From Affinibrenneria salicis (GTDB lineage Bacteria > Pseudomonadota > Gammaproteobacteria > Enterobacterales > Enterobacteriaceae): a DNA stretch of 64,000 nucleotides. Of the stretch, positions 9,331 to 20,424 are shown piece by piece. The notes under the pieces are model-generated. The model searched no databases. It was not told where the DNA came from and was given only the letters and a program-made list of their open reading frames with translations. A program made the translations under genes and the position numbers. The number at the start of each line of letters is the position of its first letter. Within the stretch, counting starts at the first letter, position 1. The stretch is taken from the NCBI RefSeq assembly GCF_008710095.1, contig NZ_VYKJ01000020.1, positions 1 to 64,000 on the forward strand. Reading direction: 5' to 3'.

Positions 9331-11442
9331 ATGTTGAAAAAAACGCGGCTGGCGCTGATGACGGGGATAATCGCCGGTGGTTTTACCGTAACGGCGCTGG
9401 CGCAGGAGGAGGATACCGCCTCCCGGTCCGCTAAAAAAAATGACACCATCGTGGTCGAACCTCAGGTACAAAGCGGGGCGACTAAGCTGGCGACGCCGGA
9501 TATCGAGACGCCGCAGTCCGTTTCCATCATCACGCGCGAGCAGATGCAGGAGCAGGGGGCGGTTAGCGTGCGTCAGGCCGCCGGCTATACGCCCGGCGTG
9601 TTCAACAATCAGATCGGCGCCTCTAACCGGTTCGACTATCTGGTGCTGCGCGGCTTCTCGGACGGCAGTCTGGATAACGTTTATCTGGACGGACTTAAAC
9701 TAATGGGCGACACCAACTCCTACAGCTCGCTGACCATCGATCCCTGGCTGCTGGAAAGTATTGAAGTAGTGCGCGGCCCGGCTTCCGTGCTGTACGGCCG
9801 CGCGTCGCCGGGCGGCATTGTGGCGCTGAATTCGCGCCATCCATCATTTGAGCGCAGCGGGCAGATCCGCCTGACGGCGGGCAACAACAGCCAGCGCAGC
9901 GCGGCGATCGATGTGACCGGCCCGCTGGACGATGACGATCGCCTGGCGTTCCGCCTGGGCGCGATCGCCCGCGCGGCGGATACCCAGTTCGGCCCGGTGA
10001 AAGAGGAACGCTATGCTATCGCGCCCAGCCTGCTGTGGCGCATCTCCGATACCACCCGTCTGGAACTGATGGCCTATCTGCAGCAGGACCCGGAAGGGGG
10101 CAGTCACTCCGGTTTGCCGTATGACGGTACGGTGGTGGCGCATAATGGCCGCCGCATTTCTAATACCTTCTATGAGGGGGAGGAAAATTACGAAAAGTTC
10201 GAACGCAATCAGAAAATGGTTGGCTATGATTTCGAACACGCGTTCAGCGATAACCTGAGCGGGCGCCAGCGGCTGCGCTATTTGAAGAGCAAGGTTAAAA
10301 TGGATCAGGTCTACGCCTACGGCTGGAATACCGACACTACGCTCAATCGCTACTATTCGGGCGCGGACGAAGACATGTCCGCTCTGACGCTGGACAACCA
10401 GCTGGACGGCACTCTCAATACCGGGCCGGTCGACCACCGTCTGCTGGTTGGCCTTGACTACCAGCAGCGTGACAACGACGTCGCCTGGTACTCCGGCGCC
10501 TTCCCGTCGATTGACGCCTTTAATCCGGTCTATGGGGCTGAACCCACCGCCTTTTATCCAGCGACCCGGGCCCGGCACGAACTCAGGCAGACCGGCGTCT
10601 ATCTGCAGGATCAGATGACGTGGGATCGCTGGCGCTTCACGCTGGGCGGGCGTTACGATCAGGTCCGGATCGCCAACATCGATCAGGATAGCGGCCGGCG
10701 CAGCGCGCTGAAAAAGAATCACATCAGTTCGCGCGCGGCGTTGCTTTACCTGTTCGATCAGGGTTTCGCGCCTTATGTCAGCTATTCGACCGCCTTTACG
10801 CCGACCAGCTTCGTCGACACTAACGGCGATATTCTGGAACCGATGCAGGGCAAACAGCTGGAGGCCGGGCTGAAATATCAGCCGCTGGGATCGAACAGCC
10901 AGTACAGCATATCGGTATTCCGCATCAATCAGAAAAACGTAGCCACCAAAGAGCAGCCGACCGATCCCTACCAGTCGATTGGCGAGATACAGTCCGAAGG
11001 AGCCGAACTGGAGGCTATCACCTATCTGAACGACAACCTGCGCCTGCAGGCCGCTTATACCTATACGGATATTCGCTATAAGAAGAGCAGCGACGGCACC
11101 CAGGGCAACCGCGCGGTGTACGCGCCGCGCAATCAGGCCAGCCTGTGGGCCAGCTATGACGTCAACCAGGGGCCGCTGGATGGTCTGACGCTGGGCGCCG
11201 GCGTACGTCATGTGCGCGGTATTACCAGCGATCGAGCCAATACCCATACCTTGCCGTCGTACACGCTGGTCGATGTGGCGCTGGGCTACGATCTGTCCAG
11301 CGTCGGCCTGAAGGGGGTGAAAACCCAACTGAACGTCAATAATCTGACCAACAAGAGCTATATCGCCGCCTGTAACTCGCTCGACTTCTGCTACTTTGGG
11401 GCAGAGCGCAGCGTGGTGGCGAGTCTGTCCTACTCATTCTGA
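9331..11442 (+). CDS. foxA: TonB-dependent siderophore receptor, FoxA-like
   Basis: This is a 703-residue outer-membrane receptor with a signal peptide (first ~24 residues, cleaved near ALAQ-E), a plug domain (ETPQSVSIITREQM, LRGFSDGSLDNVYLDGL, IEVVRGPASVLYGRASPGG) and a 22-strand barrel ending in an aromatic residue (SLSYSF). The TonB box region is near DTIVVE. The last residues, NVNNLTNKSYIAAC followed by FCYFGAERSV, and many barrel segments resemble Yersinia FoxA, the ferrioxamine B receptor, more than other siderophore receptors that I recall. The ligand is therefore probably a hydroxamate, but this is inference. No siderophore synthesis genes or dedicated permease are beside it. Confidence 0.85.
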   Translation: MLKKTRLALMTGIIAGGFTVTALAQEEDTASRSAKKNDTIVVEPQVQSGATKLATPDIETPQSVSIITREQMQEQGAVSVRQAAGYTPGVFNNQIGASNRFDYLVLRGFSDGSLDNVYLDGLKLMGDTNSYSSLTIDPWLLESIEVVRGPASVLYGRASPGGIVALNSRHPSFERSGQIRLTAGNNSQRSAAIDVTGPLDDDDRLAFRLGAIARAADTQFGPVKEERYAIAPSLLWRISDTTRLELMAYLQQDPEGGSHSGLPYDGTVVAHNGRRISNTFYEGEENYEKFERNQKMVGYDFEHAFSDNLSGRQRLRYLKSKVKMDQVYAYGWNTDTTLNRYYSGADEDMSALTLDNQLDGTLNTGPVDHRLLVGLDYQQRDNDVAWYSGAFPSIDAFNPVYGAEPTAFYPATRARHELRQTGVYLQDQMTWDRWRFTLGGRYDQVRIANIDQDSGRRSALKKNHISSRAALLYLFDQGFAPYVSYSTAFTPTSFVDTNGDILEPMQGKQLEAGLKYQPLGSNSQYSISVFRINQKNVATKEQPTDPYQSIGEIQSEGAELEAITYLNDNLRLQAAYTYTDIRYKKSSDGTQGNRAVYAPRNQASLWASYDVNQGPLDGLTLGAGVRHVRGITSDRANTHTLPSYTLVDVALGYDLSSVGLKGVKTQLNVNNLTNKSYIAACNSLDFCYFGAERSVVASLSYSF

Positions 11443-11954
11443 TCGTCCGATCGCAGCGATGGATGGCCGGAGCGCGCCCCGGCCATCAGCCCGTCAATAG
11501 CGCCCGATGAATGCGTCCACGGCTGGTCGAGGGTTATGAGTATGACCTGATTGATCCGGCTAACGATAAGCCCGTGCCGTTACCGTCGGCGAACGTAATC
11601 TCGCCGGCTCCAAACGGAGCCGGACCGCGCGTTTTCATATCCTCCCGCCTTTGGCTGCAGATTATCGCTGCGGCTTATGCTTTCCGTTTTTTCTACAGGG
11701 GCAGGGCGAATATTCCTGTGTGGCTGGCGATGGAAGGCGGGCCGCTTCGGTCATGGACGACGCTGCGGAATGTTCTCATATCGCGGCTGAAACAGGATTA
11801 TCGAGCTAAGCTTTACTAAACGTATATAAAATAAAAGATAAAAACGTGCCCGAGCGATTTTCGCCCCGGTCAGCCATGGCCGCACGTTGTCCCGCGCTTA
11901 TGCGCCAGAGCGGGGCAATGGGTTAACTTCAGGCGTTATGGAGTGTTTTATTCC
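11443..11954. other. intergenic region after the receptor gene; hairpin and a doubtful short frame
   Basis: About 510 bp without a convincing gene. A GC-rich inverted repeat (GATGGCCGG / CCGGCCATC, 11462-11487) may end the receptor transcript, though no T run follows. A plus-strand frame at 11511-11819 could encode 102 residues beginning MRPRLVEGYEYDLIDP, but it has no ribosome-binding site and its second half looks random. The first half could be a small gene fragment; I do not recognise it. In E. coli metH lies between iclR and yjbB; no metH trace was noticed here. Confidence 0.4.
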
Positions 11955-13601
11955 GTGTTGACGTTGCTGCATTTACTGTCTGCCGTAGCCCTGCTGGTGT
12001 GGGGAACGCACATTGTCCGCACCGGCATCATGCGGGTGTATGGCGCCAGCCTGCGGCGGGTGCTGAGCGATAGCGTGGCGAAAAAACCGTTCGCGTTTCT
12101 GGCCGGCATTGGCGTGACCGCGCTGGTGCAAAGCAGTAACGCCACGGCGCTGCTGGTTACCTCATTTGTGGCGCAGGGGCTGGTGGCGTTGGCCCCGGCG
12201 CTGGTGATTATCCTCGGTGCGGATGTCGGCACCGCGCTGATGGTGCGGGTGTTGACGTTCGATCTCTCCTGGCTGTCGCCATTGCTGATTTTCCTCGGCG
12301 TGATCTTTTTTCTGGGGCGTAAACAGTCGCGCATCGGCCAGATTGGCCGGGTCGGCATCGGGCTGGGGCTGATTCTGCTGGCGCTGGAAATGATCGTCGG
12401 CGCGGCCACGCCGATTACTCAGGCGGCGGGTGTGAAGGTGCTGTTCTCGTCGTTGACCGGCGATATTCTGCTGGATGCGCTGATCGGCGCGTTGTTTGCC
12501 GTGGTCAGCTACTCCAGTCTGGCGGCGGTATTGTTGACCGCCACGCTGACCGGCAGCGGGGTCATTTCGTTCGAGGTGGCGCTGTGTCTGGTGATCGGCG
12601 CGAATCTCGGCAGCGGGTTGCTGACGATGATCAACGCCAGCACGCAAAACGTGGCGGGACGCCGTGTGGCGCTGGGCAGCCTGCTGTTCAAGCTGCTGGG
12701 CTGTCTGGCGATACTGCCGCTGGTCAATACCCTTTCCCGGCAGTTGGTCAGGTTGCCGATCAGCGATGAGGAGCTGGTGATCTATTTCCATCTGTTCTAC
12801 AACCTGGCGCGCTGCCTGCTGCTGGTGCCGTTCGCCGATGTGATGGCCCGTCTGTGCCAGGCGATGATCGGCGATACGGTGGAGGCCGACAGCCGACTGC
12901 GGCCTCGCCACCTGGATAACAGCATGCTTGATACGCCGGCGCTGGCGCTGGTCAATGCGGCGCGCGAAACGCTGCGCATCGGCGATGTGCTGGAACAGAT
13001 GCTGAGTTTGCACCGCAATGTGCTGCACGGCCAGGCCATGCAGCGGCGCGAGGTGCGGCGGCTGGATGACGATGTGGACGCGCTGTACACCGCCATCAAG
13101 CTCTATCTGGCGCAAATCCCGAAGGAAGACCTGGGCGAAAGCGATTCGCGTCGCTGGGCGGAAGTGATTGAAATGGCGCTTAATCTGGAGCAGGCGGGGG
13201 ATATCGTCGAACGCATGGCGGACGATATCGCCAACCATTCGCTGGCCGAACGGCGCATGTTCTCGCCGCAGGGCATGAAAGAGCTGGAACAACTGCAGGA
13301 GATGCTGGTGGCGAATTTGCGTCTGGGACTGTCGGTATTCTTATCGCAGGATACGCCGAGCGCGAAGCGCTTGCGACGGGCCAAACACCGTTTCCGAATT
13401 CTGAATCGGCGTTACGCGCACGCGCACGTGGACCGTCTGCACCGTCAAAACGTACAAAGTCTGGAAACCAGCTCACTGCACCTGAGTTTGCTGGGCGATA
13501 TGAACCGGCTGAATTCGCTGTTTTGCGCAGTGGCTTATAGCGTCCTGTCGATCCATCACGACGGCGAAGACGAACGGGAAGAGCAGGTCGTCACGCTCTG
13601 A
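11955..13601 (+). CDS. yjbB: Na/Pi cotransporter family protein YjbB
   Basis: An inner-membrane protein closely matching E. coli YjbB, a PNaS-family transporter linked to phosphate export. The membrane half carries the duplicated family motif QSSNATALLVTSFV and YSSLAAVLLTATL, with about eight hydrophobic segments. The C-terminal half is a PhoU-like helical domain (EMALNLEQAGDIVERMADDI, SSLHLSLLGDMNRLNSLFC). I chose the GTG start at 11955 because E. coli YjbB begins MLTLLHLLSAVALLVWG; a GTG at 11943 would add four residues. GGAG at 11940-11943 fits the later start. The product is 548 residues. Confidence 0.93.
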   Translation: MLTLLHLLSAVALLVWGTHIVRTGIMRVYGASLRRVLSDSVAKKPFAFLAGIGVTALVQSSNATALLVTSFVAQGLVALAPALVIILGADVGTALMVRVLTFDLSWLSPLLIFLGVIFFLGRKQSRIGQIGRVGIGLGLILLALEMIVGAATPITQAAGVKVLFSSLTGDILLDALIGALFAVVSYSSLAAVLLTATLTGSGVISFEVALCLVIGANLGSGLLTMINASTQNVAGRRVALGSLLFKLLGCLAILPLVNTLSRQLVRLPISDEELVIYFHLFYNLARCLLLVPFADVMARLCQAMIGDTVEADSRLRPRHLDNSMLDTPALALVNAARETLRIGDVLEQMLSLHRNVLHGQAMQRREVRRLDDDVDALYTAIKLYLAQIPKEDLGESDSRRWAEVIEMALNLEQAGDIVERMADDIANHSLAERRMFSPQGMKELEQLQEMLVANLRLGLSVFLSQDTPSAKRLRRAKHRFRILNRRYAHAHVDRLHRQNVQSLETSSLHLSLLGDMNRLNSLFCAVAYSVLSIHHDGEDEREEQVVTL

Positions 13602-13610
13602 ATCGGCGTG

Positions 13611-13651
13611 CGGCTTTCGCGGCGGGCATGACGCGCCGGCCGCGAAAGCGG
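13611..13651. terminator. bidirectional hairpin between yjbB and the PanS-like gene
   Basis: The perfect 10-bp inverted repeat GCTTTCGCGG / CCGCGAAAGC (13613-13622 and 13640-13649) sits in the 54-bp gap between two convergent genes. No long T run flanks it, so termination efficiency is uncertain, but the position suits a shared terminator. Confidence 0.55.
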
Positions 13652-13655
13652 CGTA

Positions 13656-14579
13656 TTACTTCTGCTTCTCTTCCAGTTTCTTGCCCGACCAGTAGCCGGC
13701 CAGCAGGGAACCGGACAGATTATGCCAGACGGAGAACAGCGCGCCAGGCAGCGCGGCGAGCGGCGAGAAGTACATTTTTCCCAGCGTGGCGGCCAGACCG
13801 GAATTCTGCATGCCGACCTCGATGGCCAGCGTGCGGCAGGTCGATTCGTCAAAGCCGAACAGGCGGCCGCCCCAGTAACCGCACAGCAGGCCGATGCCGT
13901 TGTGCAGAATCACGGCGATGATAACCACCAGACCGACCGAGGCGATATGGCTCTGGCTGCCGGCCACGACGGCGCCGATAATCGCCAGGATAAATACCAT
14001 GGAGAACAGCGGCAGCAAGGGTTCGATACGTTTGACGAACGAACTGAAAAGGTGGTGGATGATCAGACCGGCGCCGATCGGGATAACCACGATCTTCAGA
14101 ATGCTCAGCAGCATGCCGACGACGTCGACGCTAATGGCGGCATCCACATACAGTCGGGTAAGCAGCGGGGTGGCGAATACGCCGACCAGCGTGGAAACCG
14201 AGGAGATGGTGACCGACAAGGCTACATCGCCCTTAGCCAGATAAATCATGACGTTGGAGGCCGTACCGCTGGCGACGCTGCCCACCAGCACCATGCCGGC
14301 GGACAGATCGGGCGGCATGTTGAACAGATGCGCCAGCGCCCAGGCGGCCAACGGCATGACCAGATAGTGCAGGAAAGTGCCGGCTGCGACCGGCGCCGGA
14401 CGAGTCAGCACGCGTTTAAAGTCGCCGAAGCGCAGCGTCACGCCCATGGTGAACATGATCAGCATCAGCAGGTAGCTGACGTATGGACCAATGCCGGTAA
14501 AGCTGGTCGGCGTGTAGTAAGCCAGTAACGACAGTAAAACGGCCCAGAGGGGGAATAAGCGGGTTAATTTTGCCAACAT
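13656..14579 (-). CDS. bile acid:sodium symporter family transporter, PanS-like
   Basis: The protein is 307 residues with about nine or ten hydrophobic segments. BASS-family sodium-site motifs are visible: [22 protein letters not shown] around residue 100 and [14 protein letters not shown] around residue 255. Length and sequence resemble Salmonella PanS, which transports ketopantoate, but other BASS members move pyruvate, bile acids or other organic anions, so the substrate is open. The start ATG follows AGGAAC. It is transcribed alone, convergent with yjbB, with lysC downstream on the same strand beyond 220 bp. Confidence 0.85.
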   Translation of the reverse strand: MLAKLTRLFPLWAVLLSLLAYYTPTSFTGIGPYVSYLLMLIMFTMGVTLRFGDFKRVLTRPAPVAAGTFLHYLVMPLAAWALAHLFNMPPDLSAGMVLVGSVASGTASNVMIYLAKGDVALSVTISSVSTLVGVFATPLLTRLYVDAAISVDVVGMLLSILKIVVIPIGAGLIIHHLFSSFVKRIEPLLPLFSMVFILAIIGAVVAGSQSHIASVGLVVIIAVILHNGIGLLCGYWGGRLFGFDESTCRTLAIEVGMQNSGLAATLGKMYFSPLAALPGALFSVWHNLSGSLLAGYWSGKKLEEKQK

Positions 14580-14805
14580 GGTTTGTTAGTTCCTGAGCAG
14601 GCGGATGAGCAAAGGTGAAAATATGCCGGAGGGCGGGGCTAAGCACTGAGACCGCCGGCAACAATAGCCGGACATCATACTGGGATTGGCAGCGGGCATC
14701 CAGCGTCCAACGCGTTGGATGCGTCTATGGCGTCGTTAACGGCGTTTTATAGCACGCCGCCGCGGGCGGGAAAGCCGGCGGCGGCGCGGCAGGGGAGGTC
14801 GTCAG

Positions 14806-16170
14806 TTATTCAAACAGGCTGCCGTGCAGCGTGCGCACCACCCGTTCCGCGTCTTCGCCGGGCACCAGGAAGCACAGGTTGTGGCTGCTGGCGCCGTAAC
14901 AGATCAGGCGGATATTGAACGGCTCCAGCACGCCAAACACCTCTTTACCGACGCCGCAGGCCTGCGACAGTTCATTGCCGATCAGCGCCACCAGCGACAG
15001 ATTTTCTTCCACCTGCACGCGGCACAGGGAGGACAGTTCGGTTAACAGCGAACTGGAGAGCAGACTGCCGTTGGTCGAGGTGGAGCCGGTCGTGTCCAGC
15101 GTCAGGGCCACGTTGACTTCCGAGGTGGTGATCAGGTCGACGGAAATATTGTGGCGCGCCAGCGTGTTGAAAACTTCGGCCAGAAAACCGCGCGCGTGCA
15201 GCATATTCAGGCTGTGCAGCGTCAGCAGGGTTTGCCTGCGGCGCAGGGCCAGCGCGCGGAACAGCGGCGGGTTGTCGGTCTGGTTGCAGACCAGGGTGCC
15301 GCCGGCGGCCGGATCTTTGCTGGAGCCGACGAATACCGGGATATCGCTGCGTACGGCGGGCAGGATGGTGGCCGGATGCAGCACTTTGGCGCCAAAGGTC
15401 GCCATTTCCGCCGCTTCTTCGAAGGTGATCTGGTCGATGCGTTTCGCCGCAGGCGCCACGCGCGGATCGGTGGTGTAGATACCGGGCACGTCGGTCCAGA
15501 TATCAATGCGGCTGGCGTTGAGCGCTTCGCCGAGCAGCGCGGCGGTGTAATCGCTGCCGCCGCGGCCCAGAGTCGTGGTGCGGCCTTTGGCTTCGCTGCC
15601 GATAAAGCCCTGGGTGATGATCAGACTTTGCGCCAGACGCGGCTGCAACAGGCTTTGGGTTAGTTCGTTGAGCGCCGCGCAATCCGGTTCGGCGCGACCG
15701 AAGCGGTCGTCCGTGCGCATAATCTTACGCACATCGAACCATTCGGCGGCGATGGCGCGCTGGCGCAGAATTTCCACGAACAGCAGCGTGGACATCAGTT
15801 CACCGTGGCTGACCAGCTCATCGGTCAGCGCCGGCGAGGTGGCCAGCGCCGCCGCTTCGGACAGCGTGGTGATATTCTCCAGCATCCGGTCGATCTCTTC
15901 GCGGATGACCGCGGCGCTATCCAGACGGTCGATGATGGCGTACTGAATACGGCGGATATTCGCCAGGCTGTCGGCGCGCTGTTCGGCGTTGCAGCCTTCG
16001 GCCAGCGCGACCAGCAGATTAGTCACGCCGGCGGAAGCCGACAGGACGACGACGCGCACCGCCGGGTTAGACAGAACGACATCGGCGCTGCGATTCATCG
16101 CGTCATAATCCGCGACGCTGGTGCCGCCAAATTTGGCAATAATCAGTGAGTTGTTGTTTGTTGCAGACAT
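14806..16170 (-). CDS. lysC: aspartokinase III, lysine-sensitive
   Basis: Aspartokinase phosphorylates aspartate as the first step to lysine, threonine and methionine. The product is 454 residues, close to E. coli LysC (449). Visible are the nucleotide/substrate motif KFGGTSVADYDAMNRSADVV near the N-terminus, GRTTTLGRGGSDYTAALL around residue 205, and two C-terminal ACT domains (HNISVDLITTSEVNVALTLD; EPFNIRLICYGASSHNLCFLV) that bind lysine. I set the start at MSATNNNSL (16170), preceded by GAGG, because the open frame upstream overlaps the riboswitch leader. A lysine riboswitch precedes it. Confidence 0.97.
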   Translation of the reverse strand: MSATNNNSLIIAKFGGTSVADYDAMNRSADVVLSNPAVRVVVLSASAGVTNLLVALAEGCNAEQRADSLANIRRIQYAIIDRLDSAAVIREEIDRMLENITTLSEAAALATSPALTDELVSHGELMSTLLFVEILRQRAIAAEWFDVRKIMRTDDRFGRAEPDCAALNELTQSLLQPRLAQSLIITQGFIGSEAKGRTTTLGRGGSDYTAALLGEALNASRIDIWTDVPGIYTTDPRVAPAAKRIDQITFEEAAEMATFGAKVLHPATILPAVRSDIPVFVGSSKDPAAGGTLVCNQTDNPPLFRALALRRRQTLLTLHSLNMLHARGFLAEVFNTLARHNISVDLITTSEVNVALTLDTTGSTSTNGSLLSSSLLTELSSLCRVQVEENLSLVALIGNELSQACGVGKEVFGVLEPFNIRLICYGASSHNLCFLVPGEDAERVVRTLHGSLFE

Positions 16171-16279
16171 TTCAAAGAAACCTCGTGTCAGGGGCGCTAA
16201 TTTTGCAGTTAGCTGTCCATTTATCAGCCTTGGCACAAGGAAAGAGCGGTAAGCAGGGAGCAGGCGTAGAAATAAAGAA

Positions 16280-16500
16280 AACTACGGTACACCCAGAAGC
16301 GCTCCACCTTGCTGTACACCCGCGCAGCGCGTGTACCCTGGTGACAACCCAGGGGATTCAGCCCCTGTGGTCGATGCAGTGAATACCGTTGTTCACTTCA
16401 TCTCGGCGCCGCTCCCCCTCGGATATCATCACTGGATAACGGCTCCTCTGATATCTTACCTGGGCAACGCTCCTCTTCTGGCTTGAGAATAACCCTTCGG
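16280..16500 (-). promoter_or_regulatory. lysine riboswitch (L-box) in the lysC leader
   Basis: On the minus strand the leader contains conserved L-box pieces in order: AGAAGAGGAGCGTTGCCCA, a GAGGAGCC segment, CCGAGGGGGAGC with CGCCGAG, then GGGGCTGAATCCCCTGGG and GTTGTCACCAGG. These agree with the E. coli lysC riboswitch as recalled. Downstream a GTACAC / GTGTAC stem (16314-16336) and GGTGGAGCGCTTCTGGGTG look like the expression platform. Lysine binding should reduce lysC expression. The 5' and 3' limits are approximate. Confidence 0.92.
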
Positions 16501-16513
16501 CATACTCAAGTAG

Positions 16514-18313
<1,800 letters not shown>

Positions 18314-18324
18314 GCTCGTCTGAA

Positions 18325-18358
18325 TAAAAAACGGGCTGAGTTATCTCAGCCCGTTTTT
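18325..18358 (+). terminator. rho-independent terminator after pgi
   Basis: AAAAAACGGGCTGAG / CTCAGCCCGTTTTTT is a near-perfect stem with a 4-nt loop and flanking A and T runs, so it may also stop transcripts arriving from the opposite strand. It lies 12 bp after the pgi stop. Confidence 0.95.
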
Positions 18359-18371
18359 TATTATCACTCTT

Positions 18372-18985
18372 AAACCACCTCCTGTGGAGGTGGTGATCGT
18401 TCCTGTGGGGCTTTGCCCGCAGGATGCTCATGCTAAATACTGCCCCAGTTTGTTACCAGCAAATCAAGGGGGTAAATAGCATGAGCAGATACGGATCCGC
18501 TTCACACGGATTCCATCGCTGTCAGTATCATCTCGTCTGGACCCCGAAGTACAGAGACAAAATCCTTAAAGGCAATCTCGGGAAAGATCTATACCCAGGC
18601 ATTTATGTTTATTGCAGTATGAAGAAATGCACGGTTGTAGATCTCAATGTGCAGAGAGGTCATGTGCATTTGGTGGCGAGAACAGCGCCGGGCCTGAGTG
18701 TTTCAGACCTGATGGGTTTTGTGAAAGGACGAACAGCGATAAGGCTGTTCGCAAAATTTCCCTGTCTGAGAAAGAAAAAATTGTGGGGAAACCACTTCTG
18801 GCAAAGAGAATATTTCGTGGACCCGGCAGGCGCGAACGAAGAGATTATTCGCAGATATATCAGGTATCAGGACAAAGTAGCGAAAGCGGAAGCGGAAAGA
18901 CACATGCAACCGGGGTTGGAAGAATAGTGTTGAAGCCCCCTGTTAGGGGGCCGTGTCAAAGCCGCCTTGTATGAAGGCGGCCCTG
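18372..18985 (+). mobile_element. IS200/IS605-type insertion sequence carrying tnpA only
   Basis: The element contains a single Y1 HUH transposase gene, has no terminal inverted repeats of DDE type, and is bracketed by subterminal hairpins: CCACCTCCTGTGGAGGTGG at 18375-18393 on the left and GCCCCCTGTTAGGGGGC at about 18935-18951 on the right. A further hairpin GCCGCCTTGTATGAAGGCGGC (18961-18981) could be the element's right end or the terminator of the wzi gene on the minus strand, so the right border is uncertain. No tnpB is present. It sits just after the pgi terminator. Confidence 0.8.
18481..18927 (+). CDS. tnpA: IS200-like Y1 transposase TnpA
   Basis: The protein is 148 residues, typical for IS200-type TnpA. 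It has the N-terminal strand YHLVWTPKYRDKIL, the HUH motif at residues 61-63 (HVH, in QRGHVHLVA), and a C-terminal helix with the likely nucleophile Tyr126 (EEIIRRYIRYQD). Such enzymes cut and join single-stranded DNA at hairpin-marked ends. The residue before HVH is Gly; close relatives usually have Asp, as I recall. The frame appears full length, so the element may be active. The start at 18481 follows AGGGGGTAAATAGC. Confidence 0.9.
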   Translation: MSRYGSASHGFHRCQYHLVWTPKYRDKILKGNLGKDLYPGIYVYCSMKKCTVVDLNVQRGHVHLVARTAPGLSVSDLMGFVKGRTAIRLFAKFPCLRKKKLWGNHFWQREYFVDPAGANEEIIRRYIRYQDKVAKAEAERHMQPGLEE

Positions 18986-18993
18986 TGCTTCGG

Positions 18994-20424
18994 TTACAGA
19001 TTGATTGGGATTTCGATGCCCACACCGGCGCCGACATCGTCGCTGGTGCTGTGGTCGCTGTCGGTATACCACAGTCTGGTATCAAACTTCACTTTCGACT
19101 GGAAGTCGTAGCCCCAGCCCAGTTCGATGCCCTTCAGCGTATCGGCGCGTGGGAACGCCTGATTGATTCTTTGGTTGCGCGGGTTAACCTTCGCGTACAT
19201 CATGCGCGTGCTCCAGCGCTGACCGTCGTCCAGCGCCAGTTCCACCCGGCCGGACAGGGTTTGCGCATCGCCGCCCGCGGCGTAGCCTAAAGGATAGCCC
19301 TGTTGATAATAGCCGTCCGTGTAGATGTGGTGAGCATAGGTATAGCCGTCGCTGTTGCCGCTGGCGCGGGTATCGGCGGTCTCAATACTCCAGTTAATGG
19401 TCGAGGTGCCCCATTCCGGGTGGCCTTCGAGACCCAGCAGATAGGAATTACGCGAGGGCAGAAAGCCGGCCTCGTCCTCCCCGACTAACTGACCGTACAG
19501 GCTGACGGGGATACCGATCAGCGGCTGCATTTTCAATTTGAAATCGAAACCGGCCAGCTGGTTGCCTGGCTCATCCGCGGTGCCGGTATTGTCCTTGCCG
19601 GCAACGCCGTCCCAGAACGAGCCCCACGAGCGGGGACGGCCCTGCCCGCCCCACTGCATAACGCGCGACGCGCCCAGTTCGACGAAGTTGGTGGGCATCA
19701 TAGTGAAACGACCGCCAATCAGTTTAGCGTCAGGCACGGCCGAGTACTGTTCCAACTGACCGGCGGAGATCTGATACTGCCAGCGGCCAATCCAGGACAA
19801 CCAGGGCGTTTCGAACGGCGACTGATCGGCGCGCTGTAGGATAAAGCCGGTCACCGGTCGGGCGGAGTCGGAGCGAATCAGGCTGCCTTCATAGCCGGGG
19901 CCCCACCACTGAGAAACCTTACCGAACGATAACCACTGATTGAACACTTTTACCGCGCCGTAGGAGCCGTCCATATTCCAGCGCGAGCCGTCGCTGATCC
20001 GCTGATCGCCTTCAACCGTCCCTTTAAGATTGACGTCCCAGAACTCATCGCTGGCGCCGGCCGCCACGGATAAGGCGTGATCGCTGGAGTGGCGGTCTGC
20101 AAAACCCTGCGGCAGGCCGGGCTTATCCGTCGACGTATGGGCGCTCAGACGCACATTGGCTTTCAGATCGCTTACCTGGCGCTGAACGCGAGTGATTACA
20201 TTTTTTTCGGCCTCGGTGACCGGTTTCGCCTGGGCAAGGACGGAATCGATCTCTTCCTGACTGAGCGGCCAGGTCGACAGACTCACATTGATAACGCCGC
20301 GATCCGAAAGCCAGGCGAGGTCATTACGTAATGCGTTATCGGGGGCGACCAGGCCCGCGGCCTGACTGGCGGACAGATAAAAAAGCATACTGGCGCCCGC
20401 CAGCAGAGTCAGTCTTGTGCGCAT
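18994..20424 (-). CDS. wzi: Wzi-family outer-membrane protein (capsule assembly)
   Basis: The protein is 476 residues with a signal peptide (MRTRLTLLAGASMLFYLSASQAA) and a long beta-barrel region. The segment FGKVSQWWGPGYEGSLIRSD and the ending IEIPINL are typical of Wzi, a lectin-like barrel that anchors group 1 capsule at the cell surface. I chose the start at 20424, which follows AAAGGAAATC; the longer open frame adds 44 residues with no signal peptide. No wza-wzb-wzc or other capsule genes are adjacent, so it is an orphan here. The IS element ends within about 10-60 bp of its stop codon. Confidence 0.9.
   Translation of the reverse strand: MRTRLTLLAGASMLFYLSASQAAGLVAPDNALRNDLAWLSDRGVINVSLSTWPLSQEEIDSVLAQAKPVTEAEKNVITRVQRQVSDLKANVRLSAHTSTDKPGLPQGFADRHSSDHALSVAAGASDEFWDVNLKGTVEGDQRISDGSRWNMDGSYGAVKVFNQWLSFGKVSQWWGPGYEGSLIRSDSARPVTGFILQRADQSPFETPWLSWIGRWQYQISAGQLEQYSAVPDAKLIGGRFTMMPTNFVELGASRVMQWGGQGRPRSWGSFWDGVAGKDNTGTADEPGNQLAGFDFKLKMQPLIGIPVSLYGQLVGEDEAGFLPSRNSYLLGLEGHPEWGTSTINWSIETADTRASGNSDGYTYAHHIYTDGYYQQGYPLGYAAGGDAQTLSGRVELALDDGQRWSTRMMYAKVNPRNQRINQAFPRADTLKGIELGWGYDFQSKVKFDTRLWYTDSDHSTSDDVGAGVGIEIPINL

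Noticed and set aside
9844..11328. Long 494-codon frame opposite the siderophore receptor
   Set aside because: Shadow of a GC-rich coding strand; no family resemblance, while the sense strand is a clear receptor.
11511..11819. 102-codon frame after the receptor gene
   Set aside because: No ribosome-binding site and the second half looks random; kept only as a remark in the intergenic entry.
12162..13292. 376-codon frame rich in Gln/His/Arg opposite yjbB
   Set aside because: Typical antisense composition artefact; yjbB on the other strand is well supported.
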